Shown piece after piece: positions 32,530 through 45,659 of a DNA stretch of 64,000 nucleotides. Numbering within the stretch: the first letter of the stretch is position 1; each line of letters starts with the position of its first letter. The translations under genes and the position numbers were made by a program. The notes beneath the pieces were generated by a model. It saw nothing but the letters and a program-made list of their open reading frames with translations. It was not told the origin of the DNA and made no database searches. The DNA comes from Chrysoporthe austroafricana (taxonomy: Eukaryota > Ascomycota > Sordariomycetes > Diaporthales > Cryphonectriaceae): the NCBI GenBank assembly GCA_001051155.2, contig JYIP02000015.1, forward strand, positions 1 through 64,000, given 5' to 3'.

Positions 32530-35350
32530 TATATCGACTTTAGGAAAATTCTGTAATTGACTGGATGGTTATATAGGGTACTTAATATGGAATATGCTTT
32601 TGTCTACCGATAATTTTGCCTTTTCGGCTCGAAAAATCCAGATATCGTTTTCGATTATTACGTTTTCCTTATTAGCCTGTTCTTCCAATTCGTCTTTTTG
32701 CTTCTATAAGTTTTTGCTATTTTCGGTTTCTTTATTGTATTTATCGCTATCCGCTATAAACAGATTATTATTTACAGGAAAATAGCCTTCTCGAGCTAGC
32801 TTGTCCTCTTTATCTGGATTATATTGCAATTTTCCGTTATCGATATTAAAGTTTGCTAGGGTTAACTGGATAAAACGTTTTCTAGCATCTTTTCGTACGA
32901 ATTAATAGTAAAGGCGCGGTTGGAAGTTTCGGTTTTTTGAAATTAAACTTCTGCTATTATCCATAATATTGGTTAATATCTTCCTGGCCGTACCCGAGAT
33001 ATTTTATTATCTAGCTATCCGCTCTTGTAATTGGTTCCGAGCGTCTATTAGCTTTCGCTATTATTCTAGTAAGAGCTTTCGGAATTCGTATTCCGGGATA
33101 TATCCAGTGCCTTTGGATGGATTTAGCTAGTTAAATATCCTTATTAAGCAAGATAAATATTCAAGTCCTTAAGGCCTGAATCTTCCAGGGCGTCCTGGGA
33201 ATATATTGGCTAGGAAGTGAATATTGATATTAGGAAGATTAGCAGCCGATTATATAACTTTCCGTACTGGTTGCGCGAGTTTACGAAATAGTCTTATTAC
33301 GCGATTTAATTCGAGGATATGCTATATCTCTTGTTTCGCTTTGAAACGTTTTTCGAAATCCCTCGTATCCTTATTTCGACCAGGTCTGTCGAAATGTCTA
33401 GCTATTAATTCTTTGTCGATCCGATCCCAGATATTTCTGGCCAAATACGAGTTTGGGTATTCGGCTAGCTTAATAAATCGACGGATATAATAGGTAAATT
33501 CCAGAATATTGCGGTTATTTCGTATATCTTTCCTAGAATATTGTTAGGCATTTAGTAAGTCTTTTGCAGTTTTCCGCGGTATAAAGAAATCTCTTCTTAA
33601 TTATTTCTTTTACTAATTCCAATTATGCTTATGCAAAGTAAAGTCCTTACGCTCTTAAAGGGATAATATAGAATAGAACCAAGTATATATTATCTTAGCT
33701 AAGCAAGCGAGTAAATAGAAGCTAAGATATTTAGCGCGTTTTGCATTTCTAGCTATATATATTTTATACTGGTTTATAAAAGCTTAAAGGTTTTTCCAGA
33801 TAGTAATTTTGCTATCTATAATGGATACGACTATTAAGTTAGCGTAATCGTTCTAGTTCTCGTAAGGTCGGAATCGTTTTATAACCGTATCCTTAAATTC
33901 CTTATTAATGCTAACGGGCAATGCTATAAGTTTAAATAAATCAGGTCGATAAGCTCGGAAATCCTTAAATCGCTTATAGCCGAATAATAGGTTTCGAGAA
34001 TTATTGCTTTTACTATTGCTAGAATCCGATAGATCCGGTAGTTTATCTAGCTTACCGACTAGTTTTTCTTGGAAATTAGGGTTAATTTCAATATCTGGCT
34101 CGGAACCCGAAAATGGTTTTTGGTCTAGTTAATTTCCTGCCCTTGACATAAATATTTGCTAGATGCGTTCCTTAATATTAAGAAATGCTAATCTAGTAAA
34201 GCGATATCCGTTACTAGTATAATATTTCGCAGCCGAAATAAGAAGGGGTTCCTTAATAAGTTCCGATTAAGGCGCTTGCATATTGAAAGCTTATTGCAAT
34301 TGGAGCATTTTCTTAAACCCAATGCGTACTGCCCTTTCCGAAATAAAGCCGTTTTAGTAAATTGCTTTTATTTCGGGTTGCTATAGAAATTAGTCTAATA
34401 GGCTAATAATTAGGGAAGAAGGGGTTAAGTATTTCTGAAAGATAATAGTAAGACCGTCTGATTTTCCCTTATTTAATCTTTTTTCCTTATAGTTTTCTTT
34501 CCCGAAAAGCTGCAAATAGTCTGATAAACCCGATTGGGGCATTAATATGCCTTCTGCTATAAAGTTTATAAAGTTGGCCAGGGTAGCTGCAATGGAACTT
34601 TGTTTGGAAGCATTCTGACTCTGGGCTCCCGTTAAGGGGGAAAAAGTACGCCTACTTCCTGGAACTTATTATTTTCCTTTGCCTTTATCTATTCTTCTTA
34701 TTATAGCTGAAGAATTCCCGGATTTATTAGTAAATCTAAAATCTAGGTTTTCGGTCGAATATCGTAATGGATAAATATATTTGATTCCGCTATTAGTATT
34801 AGTATATTCAAGCATATAATGCTTTCGATTTTCGATAAATTATCGCTAGGCTAATTTTTCTAACGGATCTTCCGAATTACTAAGTCGAAAAGTATTTTCG
34901 CTCTCGTTTATTTCCATAAGTACTTGTTATCGTTCCTTTTCCGTTATCGCCTCGGCAAGCTGTCGAAATTTGCGATATTTGGAAAAATCCTCTCAGAACG
35001 TATTATTCTTTCCTATCTACTGGGATAGATTTTTATCGAAGTTCGACTTTCCTCCCTTTTAAGTCCAGCGCTTAGGCAGTAAAGGCTATCCTTGCTTAAC
35101 TACTTATGCCTTTGCTTTCTGCAAAAATGCATTGGCTTCCCTGGGGTTCTGTTTCGCTTTTTCGTATCGATCGGCCAAAAGTTTCCAATCGACAAAAGCG
35201 CATACGATTTCGAGAAAGATTTTGATATCCGATATAACCTAATCCTTCTTTTCAGGGTCGTTCAAGGCTTGTATAAACTTATATACTTAAGCAGGATACT
35301 TGATCTCGATATAATCGATAGGCCGCAATAGTAAAATATTATTGCTGGTA
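32530..35350 (-). pseudogene. N1 gag region, heavily decayed
   Basis: The position between the 5' leader and the protease implies gag. On the minus strand only short fragments can be read. I cannot place a zinc knuckle with confidence. Plus-strand ORFs here (for example 33224-33490 and 35092-35331) are antisense shadows. Confidence 0.5.
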
Positions 35351-35414
35351 ATTGCTATAGTAAATTGGCAATAAATTGTCGATAAATAATTGTAATATTT
35401 CTTATAGGAACGCT

Positions 35415-35552
35415 ACTTTTATAAAGGCCGATATCTTATAAGACCGATATTCTTATAAGAGCCGATACTCTATAGAGCCGATACTTCTATAGAGGCCGTT
35501 ATTTTATAGGACCGATATTCCTATAAGAGCCATTGCTTTATAGAGCTAATAA
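35415..35552. repeat. Tandem repeat in the N1 leader, about 17-19 bp unit, about 8 copies
   Basis: Units of the type (T)TATAAGAGCCGATATTC repeat head to tail with small length changes, from TTTATAAAGGCCGATATC to TTTATAGAGCTAATAATC. They lie between the 5' LTR and gag of N1. Confidence 0.7.
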
Positions 35553-35599
35553 TCGAAACCCGATTACGCAATAAAGGCATGCAAAGCGTAATTATTAAT

Positions 35600-35806
35600 T
35601 AATAATAAACGTATTAAAATATATTATAAAGCATAATTCTTCTAAGAAAGTAAATTATGCTAAAGCCTATTAAGGCATTATATAGGCCCTTTAGTAAGGG
35701 TATAGCATTTATCTGGTAAATTTATTGCGTATTTATTAAGGGATTTACTATAGATTTACTAGGCGAATCTATTACGAATTTACCTTGTCTATAGGTTTTG
35801 CTATTA
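35600..35806 (-). repeat. 5' LTR of N1
   Basis: 207 bp, the mutated partner of 25983-26189. Nearly all differences between the two are transitions (TGATAGTGAACGTACTG against TAATAATAAACGTATTA at the left end). Confidence 0.9.
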
Positions 35807-35811
35807 TTATT

Positions 35812-38575
35812 ATTTGCCGGCCCGAACTTCTTTTCGTAATATTTCTGTATAAGAAGCTGAATTTCCTTATAGTTCTATAATTTATATTTCTTTATAATAT
35901 TTCGCGCTATATTAGTTTCTTGCTAATTTTTAATCGCTTGAATTCTTAATTTATTCCCAATTTATATTTATAAGTTCGAAATATTTATAACTTTTCCCTT
36001 TAACCTAGCAAGTCTATTCGTTTTAGGAATATATCTAAACTTATTTGAACGCATATTTTTAATACTATCCTTAATAATTAAATCTTTTTCTTTTCCGTTA
36101 ATTGCAACCTTTTTAGTAAGTACGGCTTATTCTTATAAAATCTAATTAATAATCCAATCAATATAAGGGTTATGCTCTTTAAGCCAAAGTATTCTTAAAA
36201 TTAATTCGTATTATGCCGTATTTGTAATATCGAAAGTAGTTTTTATTATAAAGCTTTGGATTGAGATAAGTAAATAATCAGTTTCTATATCGATTATATC
36301 AAAGTTATATGCAACCGCTTTTCTTTCTATAGTATTAAGTCTATAAAGGTCTTTCTTTTGCGTTTAAGGAATTTGTTCCCTATTGACAATTTCCGGCGAA
36401 ATAAAATTTCCTTATATGCCGCTATCCAAAAGCGCGCTATATTGCTGCCCGTTAATATATGCATCTAATATAATATGCTTTTCGCTTTCTTTCGTAATTG
36501 CATATAAGGATTTCGTAATCCTAATCGGCTATTATCTCTTTATAAGCAATCTTTCCCTTTTGAAGTATTTTAAGCTTTTTTTGCTATTTGCTTTGCTAGC
36601 TTTCGTATTTAGTTTTGGTTATGCTATTTTGCCTTTTCGGCTTTCTGCAATCGGTATTATTTTTTAGCTTTGTTTTGCATATAAATAAAGCATGCCGTAA
36701 CGTAATATTGCTCTTATATTATTCTTCTTTAAACGCATTTCTATAGATAATTGTCGGGTAGCTCAATATAAGCATTATTATTTTCAATATATAAGACTTT
36801 TCTATATTTTTCCCGGGATTCCGTAATAAGCTAGATTAATTAATCCTATTCTCTAATTGGAAACCAATTATATTTAACTTTCTCATTAAAATATATCTAG
36901 CAATTATAGTAAATATAATATATTTAAGCAAGTTTATAATAATAAAGGTATAAGTAATTAATCCGTATATTTTCTTGAAGCTTATATTCGTTATTCTAAA
37001 ATGGAATGCTTTAGAAGAATTCTTATAATATAAGCTTATAAATAAAGTATTCGATCTTTATATACTTGGATATCCAGTTATTATATTATCGTTATAGCTG
37101 CTTTAATCTTATAATATTAAGCTTTTCTAATTCTTCTTTAAGGATAAGAATAAATAGGTTATCTGGCTGTCTATCTTGCAGCTCTGTTTTTTCGAGTATA
37201 GCATTAAGTATAAGTATTTTTTCTCTCTGGGTGCCAAATTCTTTCCTTATTATTATATCCTATTATTATTCGAAATAGTAATTTAAAGGAAACTTTTCCA
37301 AATCCTCTTTTCTAATATCGAAAGGGTTGCTTAAATAATCGGAATCGCTGCTATTTATAGCCGTATTGTAAATAAGGCCTTTTCTTCTTATAGCGAATTA
37401 TTTTCGCTTTTTAAGTTTATATAAGAACTATTCTAAACTTTCCTTTTCCGAGAAATGCAATAAGCAATAATTTTAATAGCAAGCTATTTAGCTTATATTG
37501 CTATAAATAGAGTTTATTGCTTATCTTAGCAGGATATTTTTGTTTAGCTAATTGGGTTCTTATCGTTAAGCAATATTAATTTATTTTTCCGGGACCGGTT
37601 TCCATTTTCGCTTCCTTTAATAATAATTACGGGCAATATAGCCTTTCTTGCTATAATTATAGCAAATAACCCTTTTGCGTTATTCCCGTACGAAAATATC
37701 CAGTTCTATAAATTTAGTATATATCGTTTCTAAATAAGCCGTACTATTCCGGATTTTTTGCTAAAATTTGCGCTTTCCTAAATTAAGTTAATATTTCGGG
37801 GCGCTATTATAATTCTTTTATTATTGCTAATGCTATTTATAGAATCGGTTATCGATACGGATCGCTTTATTAATAAATTTATTAAGTTTTTCGGATCGGT
37901 TTTCTTTATAAAGTTCGTCTTTGATTTCTTTCTTGAATCCCGTATAATAGGCATTTATAAGAGATTCGTTTTCGTAATCGAAATAAGCGATAATCTGTCG
38001 GAATTTAGCCGTATAGTTCGCAGCTAAGCCGGTTTATCGTAATGCTTCCAATTGCTGTATTGCAATGCGTTTTTCATTTAAGTTCCCGAAAGTCTTAATA
38101 AGAGCTAATTCGAAATTGGCATAGCGCTAGAAAATGCATTTGGTATTTTCAGAACGAAATTCTTCGCTATTATCTAAATAATCCCGGAAGGTTAGTTTTT
38201 ATTATTGAAAGGCTATCTTTTCGAAATAATTTCCCGCGAAATCGATTTTGTTATAAGTAATCCTAAACTGGGTTTCGTAATATTCGAAATAGGCCTTGAG
38301 CTATATCAGGAAAGCCTGGAAGTCCTTTCGGGTATTTTTATAAAGGCTAAGCTTATCGAGCTTGAAAGCTTTAACCTATTAGAAAGCATTAAAGCGGATA
38401 ACCTTATTCTTAATTTTTTCGAGCTATTAGTAAAAAGTTATGTTTTGTTGCTAGAGTTATTCGTTAATAAAAATGGCTAGGATTTCCTTTTAAGGACTTT
38501 AATTGCTGGAAGAAAACGGGGTCTAGAATGCTATCGTATTTTTTAGTATTATTCAAAGGGTATATATTAAACCGT
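35812..38575 (-). pseudogene. R1 gag and protease pseudogene
   Basis: Upstream half of R1 on the minus strand. It holds the protease region at about 36370-36500, by collinearity with the ALLNSGA motif of R5. A gag zinc-knuckle region lies at about 37630-37680. The capsid-like gag is further right (about 37700-38560). Plus-strand frames such as 37824-38027 and 38205-38480 are the antisense of gag. Confidence 0.7.
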
Positions 38576-38597
38576 TCTTGAACAAAAGTTATTAAAA

Positions 38598-39027
38598 TAT
38601 TATAAACGCTACCGTAATCTTGAGATAATTGCAAAGTTAAAAGTTTTATGCTAGCAAGAACGATATCAAATATAGCTTTAAATATTAAGAACGTGCTTAT
38701 TAAATATTTATAATATTTATAAGCCAATATAGCTATTACTGGGATTTCTAATAAGGTCCAAATAATATTTAGATTGATAACTGAAAAGCTATAATAATTT
38801 ATTTAATAGATATCCCGTTCTTATATATCCAGCTTTTTAGTATTTGATTTGCTGGATTTATAACCGATTTCCAAATCTTAAATCTAATAGCTTTAATGCA
38901 AATCTTCAAATCCTGCTGCATAGCCTTAACCCTGGCTTATATAAGCGATAAATGGGATTACGGCTATAAGTGCTTATCCGTCCCTATCTTTTTTCTTGCA
39001 TACTTTATCTTTTGATAGGTTATAATA
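38598..39027 (-). repeat. 5' LTR of R1
   Basis: 430 bp, TATTATAA...TTATAATA, collinear with the 3' LTR at 21923. Both termini have lost the original TG and CA by transitions. Confidence 0.9.
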
Positions 39028-39682
39028 TAAGGGGTAATTTCCGCCCATTTTTAATTTCCGCTTCCTTAGTTATTATACTATATATATATTTAGCAAAGCT
39101 TCGCTTATAATAAGCTTAGTTAATTACTAAGCGAGCAAGCGAAGCTTTGCTTAGTTAAATTCTTCTTAAAGGGTTCTGAAATCCGTATACGGATTAAGTT
39201 TAGCATATATTTATTTAATAATTAGTCCGGACTATTCGTTCCGGGAAAGGGTTAAGGTTTTGCGAAGGTTTAAGGGTTTTAAGGGGGGGCTAGGGGGTTT
39301 CCCTTTAAGAATTCGCTATAGACTTTTTAAAATTCGATTTCCATACTAAAATATTAAAATACTAAAACGCTTCTATACTAATTATCGCTATTTTCCTTTT
39401 ATATTAATTATCGTTATTTTTCTTTTATATCAATTATTGCTATTTTTTTCTATCGCTATTAATATTTCGAAAAAGCGAATCAAGTATAGTATAGCATAAA
39501 ATGCTATTTACAATTAAAAGTTAACGTTCTCAAGTTATCGCAATATTTGCAGCGCTTTGCTATAGCAAAAGATAGGGTATTTAGTTACTTATTCCTTTAT
39601 AGCTTCTCAATTAAAGCTTACAATAGTGCTGCCGCTATTCGTCTTAAAAGGCTTCTATTGACTAAGCCTTTCCTGCTGCTAA
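39028..39682. other. AT-rich spacer between R1 and R2
   Basis: No gene. It contains a perfect 14-bp-stem inverted repeat (GCAAAGCTTCGCTT at 39093-39106 with its complement at 39137-39150), a G-rich patch near 39283-39300, and three copies of a TATTAATTATCG(C/T)TATTTT-like word near 39380-39450. Confidence 0.5.
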
Positions 39683-41067
39683 TTGTTATAATCCAGGAAA
39701 AGAATTAAAGTATATAGCACGTAAGGAAAACTGAGTTAAGCACTTTGCTAATAACCTTATTTAAGAAACCTTATAACCGCTTATATAACTAAGGGTTAAG
39801 GTTAGTCTAAATCGATAGGATCGATATCGATTTAGAAGGATCGATAAATTTGATAGAAAAGCCTATCGATCCAGAAATGAAAAACGGAATATATAAAAAC
39901 AAGATATTTATCAAAATAAATTACTATAGTTTTTCAGTCGTAAATCTAAATATTATTTAAACTCTATTAAATATTTAAATAATAGCCGTATAAGCTTATA
40001 AGCATTACGAATATTTGTTAAGTATATTTCCGATATTTAAAGCTATATTTAATATCGCTTTTACTAGCATAAACCTTTTAACTTTACAGTTTATCCTAGG
40101 ATTATTGCAGCATTTATAATATTTTTACGACTTTTATTTAAGAACGGTTTAGTATATACCTTTTAAGCAATATCAGAAATACGATAGCGCTTTAAATTCT
40201 ATCTTTTTTTAATAACTAAGCTTTTCAAGAAAAAGCTTTAATTATCCTTATTAATAAACAACTTTAGCAATAAAATATAGCTTTATATTAATAGCTTGAA
40301 AAAGTTAAGAACGAAATTCTCCGCTTTAATGCCCTTTAGCAAGCTAAAGCTTTTAAGCTCGATAAGCTTAGCCTTTATAAAAGCACCCGAAAAGACTTTC
40401 AGGCTTTCTTAATGCAATTTAAAGCTTATTTTAAGCATTATAGTACTCAGTTCCGGACTATTTACGATAAGATTAATTTCGCGGGAAGTTGTTTCGAAAG
40501 GACTGCTTTTCAGTAATAAGAGCTAACTTTCCGCAACTATTTGGATAATAGCGAAAACTTTCGCTTTAAGGATATTAAGCGCATTTTCTAGCGCTATGCT
40601 AACTTTGAATTAGCCCTTATTAAAATCTTTGGAAACCCGGACGAATAATGCATTGCAATATAATAATTAAAGGCATTTTGGCAAACCGGCTTAGCTACAA
40701 ACTATACAGCCAAATTCAAGCAAATTATAGCCTATTTGAATTACGAAAACAAACTTTTTATAAATGCTTATTATATAAGATTTAAAGAAAAAATTAAAGA
40801 TAAGTTTTATAAGAAAAATAAACCCGAACAATTCAATAAGTTTATTAATAAAATAGTCCGTATCGATAACCGACTTTACGAATAGCGTTAGCAGCAATAA
40901 AAAAATTATAGTAATGCTTTAAAATATTAATTTAATTCAGGAAAATGCAAGTTTTAATAAAAAGCCCGGAATAATACGGCTTATTCGGGCATAATATATA
41001 CCGGATTTATAGAATTAAATATTCTTATACGAGAATAATGCAAAAGAATTACTTATTATAATTGTAA
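39683..41067 (+). mobile_element. Chromovirus R2 (5' LTR and partial gag), split by R3
   Basis: Plus-strand element. The 5' LTR at 39683-40121 (439 bp, TGTTATAA...TTATAATA) is followed by decayed gag to 41067, where the R3 LTR begins inside the zinc-knuckle coding region (TTATAATTGTAA). Its continuation would lie beyond R3 and therefore outside the window. Confidence 0.85.
40150..41067 (+). pseudogene. R2 gag pseudogene, 5' part
   Basis: Collinear with gag of R3 and R5, ending at the start of the CCHC knuckle. Multiple TAA/TAG. The minus-strand ORF 40691-40897 is its antisense shadow. Confidence 0.65.
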
Positions 41068-41529
41068 TGTTATAATTCAATAAGGGACCGGGGTATGCAG
41101 AAAAAAGAAAATTAGCCAAGCGCTTTATTCTTAGCCTTGCTTAAAGAAAACTCTATAATTGCTTATATAACTTAGGATTAGAGTTACAAAATAAAAAGGA
41201 TTTAAAGAATCTGTTTTAAATCTAGCAAACTTAGAATCTAAAAATCTATTTTAAATTTAATAAATTTATATTAAAACGCTAAATATATAAAAATAAAATA
41301 TTTACTAAATAAATTACTATAGCTCTTTAATCGTAAATTTAAATATTATTTAAACTCTATTATACTTTTAAATAATAGCTTTATTGGCTTATAATTATTG
41401 CAATACCCTATTGATTATATTTCCGGTATTTAAAACTATATTTAATACCGCTTTTGCTAATATAAACCTTTTAACTTTACAGTTTATTCTAAGATTATTA
41501 TAGCATTTATAATATTTTTACGATTCTTA

Positions 41530-44474
41530 TTTAAAGACAGTTCGGTATATACCCTTTAAGCAATATTAGAAATACGATAATGCTTTAAACTTTATTTTCT
41601 TTTAGCAATTAAGCTTTTTAAAAAGAAACTCTAATTATCCTTATTAATAAACAATTCCAGTAATAGAATATAGCTTTATACTAATAGCTTGAAAAAGTTA
41701 AAAATAAAGTTTTCCGCTTCAATCCCTTTTAATAAGCTAAAGCTTTCAAGCTTAACAAGCTTAAGCCTTATAAAGGCATTCGAAAAAACTTCTAAGCCTT
41801 TTTAATATAACTTAAAGCTTATTTCAAGCATTATAGCGTTCAATTCAAGACTATTTATAACAAAATCGACTTCGCGGGAAGCCGCTTTGAAAGGACGGCT
41901 TTGCAATAATAGGAACTAACTTTCCGAGATTATCTGGACAATAACGAAAATCTCCATTCTAAAAATACTAAGCGCATTTTTCAGCGCTATGCTAATTTTG
42001 AATCGGCATTTACCAAAACTTTTAAGGATCCGGATAAGAGACGAACTGCTATACGACAATTAAAAGTATTCCGATAGACCAGCTTAGCTGCAAATTATAC
42101 GGCTAAGTTTAAATAGATTATTGTTTATCTTGATTATAAAAACGAACCCTTTATAAATACTTATTATATAGGACTTAAAGAAAAAATTAAAGACGAATTT
42201 TATAAAGAAAACCGACCCGAAAAACTTAGCGAGTTTATTAATAAAATAATCCGTATTAATAATCGACTTTATAAACGGCGTTAGTAACGATAAAGGAACT
42301 ATAATAGCATTCCGAAATACTAATCCAATTTAAGAAAACGTAAATTTTAGCAGAAAAACCGAAATAATACGGCTTATTTAAGCATAATATATGCTAAACT
42401 TATAAAATTAAATACTTTTATACGGGAGCAGCGCAAAGGAATTACTTGCTATAATTGCGGTAAAAAAGGCTATATTGCATGCAATTGCTATTAGAAAAAG
42501 AAAAAACGAGATTGGAAGCTAATCCTAGAAAGACAGGTTAATATTGCCCAGTAATAAGAACTCAATTAGCTAAATAATAATATTTTATTAAAGCAAGCAG
42601 CGGATTCTGATTATAATAGTATAAGTTAAATAGCTTGCTATTAGAATTATTATTTACTGCACTTTTCGGCAAAAGAAAATTCAGAATAGTTTTTACGCAA
42701 GCTTAAAGGATAAAAATAACTTGCTATAAGAAAGAAAGGCTTTATTTACGATGCGGCTATAAATAGCAGTAATTCAGATTATTCAAACAACCCTTTAGAT
42801 ATTAAGGAAGCAGATTTAGGAAGGTTTCCCTTAGATTATTATTTTGAATAACGATAAAAAGCAATAATAAAGGAAAAAATCGGTATATAACGGGCGGAAA
42901 CATTTATACTAAGCGTTATATTTGAAAAAACTATATTATAGGATAAGCAGCTAAACAATTTATTAACCTTTATATTTAAGGAAGAACTCGATACAAAAAT
43001 AGAAGAGACGGCTATTTAATAAGTAAAGTAAAAACGGCTAAAACAAAATAATTGGATATTTAAATATACGAAAATGAAATACTTTATTTACGGGCTTATA
43101 TTATAAGAACTTTTCTAAAGCATTCCGTTTCAGAATAACGAATGCAAACTTTAAGAAAATAAAAGGATTAATTATTTATACTTTCATTATTATAAACTTG
43201 CTTAGATATATTATATTTATTATAACTACTAGATATATTTTAACGAGAAAGTTAAATATAATTGGTTCTTAATTAAGGAATAAAACCAATTAATCTAGCC
43301 CATTACGGAATTTTGAAGAAAATACAGAAAAGTTTTGCATATTGAAAATAATAATGCTTATATCGGATTACCCGATAACTATTTATAGAAATGCGTTCAA
43401 AAAAGAACGATATGGGAATAATGCTATATTATAGCATATTCTATCTATATATAAAATAAGGCTAAAGAATAGTATCGATTGCAAAAAGCCGAAAAGGCAA
43501 AGCAGTATAGCTAAAGCTAAGCGAAAAAACTAGCAAGGTAAATAGCGAAAAAAGCTTAAAATACTTTAAAAAAAAAGGATCGCCTGTAATGGGATAATAG
43601 CCGATTAGGATTATGAAATCCCTATACGTAATTACGAAAGGAAATAAAGAATATATTATATTGGACGTATATATTAACGGGTAACGATATAGCGCGCTTT
43701 TAAATAATAGCGTATAAAGAAACTTTATCTTGCTAGAAGTCGTTAATAAGGAACGAATCCTTTAAACGCAAAAGAAAGATCCTTATAGATTTAATATTGT
43801 AAAGGGAAAAGCGGTTGTATATAACTTTAATATAATCGATATAGAAACTAATTATTTACTTATTTCGATTTAAAGCTTTATAATAAATACTACTTTTAAT
43901 ATTATAAATACGGCATAATATAAATTAATTTTAAAAATACTTTAGCTTAAGAAATATAATTTTCGGATCGATTGAATTATTAGCTAAATTTTATAAGAAC
44001 GAGCCGTATTTATTAAAAGGAGTATAATTAATAGAGAAAGGAAAATCCTAATTATTGAAAATAATATTAAGAATATGCGTTTAAATAAGCTTAGATATAC
44101 TTTTAAGGCAAACGGATTTGCTAGGAAATAAAAAAGGGTTACGGATATTTCGAACTTATAAATATAAGTTAAAAACGGACCGGAAATTCAAGCGATTAGC
44201 AATTAATAGAAATTTAATCTAGCGCAAAACGTTATAAAGCTATATAGACTGTAAAACTATAAGGAAATACTGCTTCTAAAACGATAAATATAGAGAGATT
44301 ACGGGAAGAAATTTGGGCTAATAAGAAATAAGTACTCGAAATTACTAGAAGTTAAGCTCTAAAAATAATAATAAAAAGCAAGCGAAGCAAAATACGCTTA
44401 ACAATACTTCTTATTCTTCCAAATCTCAAAAGATAAAGAAGGATTGCTATTAGAACTCGAAAATATATTAAAGG
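41530..44474 (+). pseudogene. R3 gag, protease and start of RT
   Basis: Gag with a recognisable knuckle region (TCYNCGKKGYIACNCY at about 42445-42495, His to Tyr). A decayed linker of about 1 kb follows, then a protease area (about 43660-43760) and the start of RT, where R4 is inserted. Many stops. Confidence 0.75.
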
Positions 44475-44915
44475 TATTATAAACGCTGCAGTAATCTTAG
44501 GATAAACTATAAAGTTAAAAGGTTTATGCTAGCAAAAACGGTATTAAATATAACTTTGAATACCGGAAACTTATTTAAACAAATATTTATAATATTTATA
44601 AGCTAATACAGCTATTACTTAAAAGTATAGTAAGATCTAAATAATATTTAGATTTACGACTGAAAAGCTATAATAATTTATTTAATAAATATTTTATTCT
44701 TATATATCCGGCTTTTCAATTCTGGATTACTGGCTTATTAAATAATCTAGCAATCCTGGCTTACTGGATTACTTAGTAATTTAGTAATCCTTATTTTATT
44801 TAACTTTAACTCTAAATTAATGCTTATAGAAATTCTTTTTGAATGGGGATAGGGATAAAGCGCCTGGCTGCCAGTTTTTGCTTTTGCAACTCTAGTCTCT
44901 CGTTAAGTTATAATA
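44475..44915 (-). repeat. 3' LTR of R4
   Basis: 441 bp, TATTATAA...TTATAATA, equal in length to 58628-59068. It belongs to the LTR subfamily of R0, R2 and R3 (GTAATCTTAGGATAAACTAT block), distinct from the 430-bp subfamily. Confidence 0.9.
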
Positions 44916-45101
44916 TTATCCCCTTCCTATCAATTATCGTCCCTAATAATTTCCTATAAGTATTTTTGTTTACAATCGTCTTGTAATCTTTCTTTCCTAA
45001 TCGGGATATCGGGCAGAATGCAAAAAACTCGTTTTGCTCGTTCGATTAAGACGTAATATCGCGATTCTCTTTTGGAAGCAATTCTGCAGCATGCCGTGCA
45101 A

Positions 45102-45605
45102 ATGCCTTCTTGCTCGTTTTGCGAAAGTCGTAATATTCTTAATTATTAAGTTTCGGAAAATAATTCCTTTTATTATTCGGAATATATATAGCTTAACCGT
45201 TTTTGATATAACGTTTTAAGGGTTATTCCAGATAAGTTCCGCAAGATAGCTTATTAGTATTAGAAGCTGGAAGAGAAATTAGAAGCCGCAAAAGAGAAGG
45301 TATTTTGCTTACGTCAATAGAAGCGTATATAATATGAGAAGATAATACGGGCTATTTGTCGGGGTATCGATAATATCGAAAAGTTAGAGCGGTTGGAAGC
45401 GGAAGAGGCTAAGGAAAAGCGTTGCAAAGCCGAAACTGAATATTGTGCTTTGGAAGCTTTAATTCTTAAAAGTCTTCTTCTTGAAAATTTTGATCTAGAT
45501 GCTATTCTATAGCAGTTTGGTCTTAATATCGACTAGTCTAATATTAATTTGATTATTAGTTATAAGGCTATTTCGGGTTTTTTTAATCTTTTTTCCGGCT
45601 AATCG
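45102..45605 (+). pseudogene. Antisense extra ORF of R4
   Basis: Same position and strand relation as in R1. It begins MPSCSFCESRNI, closely matching MPSYSFCKGRNI of R7. A coiled coil with KLEEKLEAAKEKV and IEKLERLEAEEAKEKRCKAE follows, then LLLENFDLDAIL-x-QFGLNID. The frame is broken by several stops. The end is set by comparison and is approximate. Confidence 0.6.
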
Positions 45606-45659
45606 GTTATTTGCTTTTTCTAATATATTTTGAGAGCCTATTATATATTACTTAAGTTG

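Larger units (their letters stand above)
25983..35806 (-). mobile_element. Chromovirus-like element N1 nested in R1
   Basis: A 9824-bp Ty3/gypsy element inserted in R1 pol. Its LTRs are 207 bp each (25983-26189 and 35600-35806). The target duplication TTATT at 25978-25982 and 35807-35811 restores R1 sequence as judged from R5. On the minus strand the order is leader with tandem repeats, gag, protease (about 32500-32290), RT (about 31600-30670), RNase H (about 30560-29920), integrase, chromodomain (about 28620-28370), an extra ORF (about 27830-26872) and the 3' LTR. It is unrelated to the R family in LTR and pol sequence. The 3' third is less AT-rich than the rest. Confidence 0.9.
21923..39027 (-). 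mobile_element. Chromovirus R1 (Ty3/gypsy), full length, interrupted by N1
   Basis: Minus-strand LTR retrotransposon with two 430-bp LTRs (21923-22352 and 38598-39027). After removal of N1 and its duplication it is 7276 bp. Order from its 5' end: LTR, gag (about 38570-37000), protease (about 36500-36370), [N1], reverse transcriptase/RNase H (about 25770-24480), integrase (about 24420-23500), chromodomain (about 23220-23110), antisense ORF (22546-23049, plus strand), LTR. Heavily AT-shifted and full of stops. Flanks CAGGG and TAAGG could be a decayed 5-bp target duplication. Confidence 0.9.

Noticed and set aside
35415..35552. CRISPR array
   Set aside because: Units are adjacent without unique spacers and the genome is fungal; it is a simple tandem repeat in a retroelement leader.
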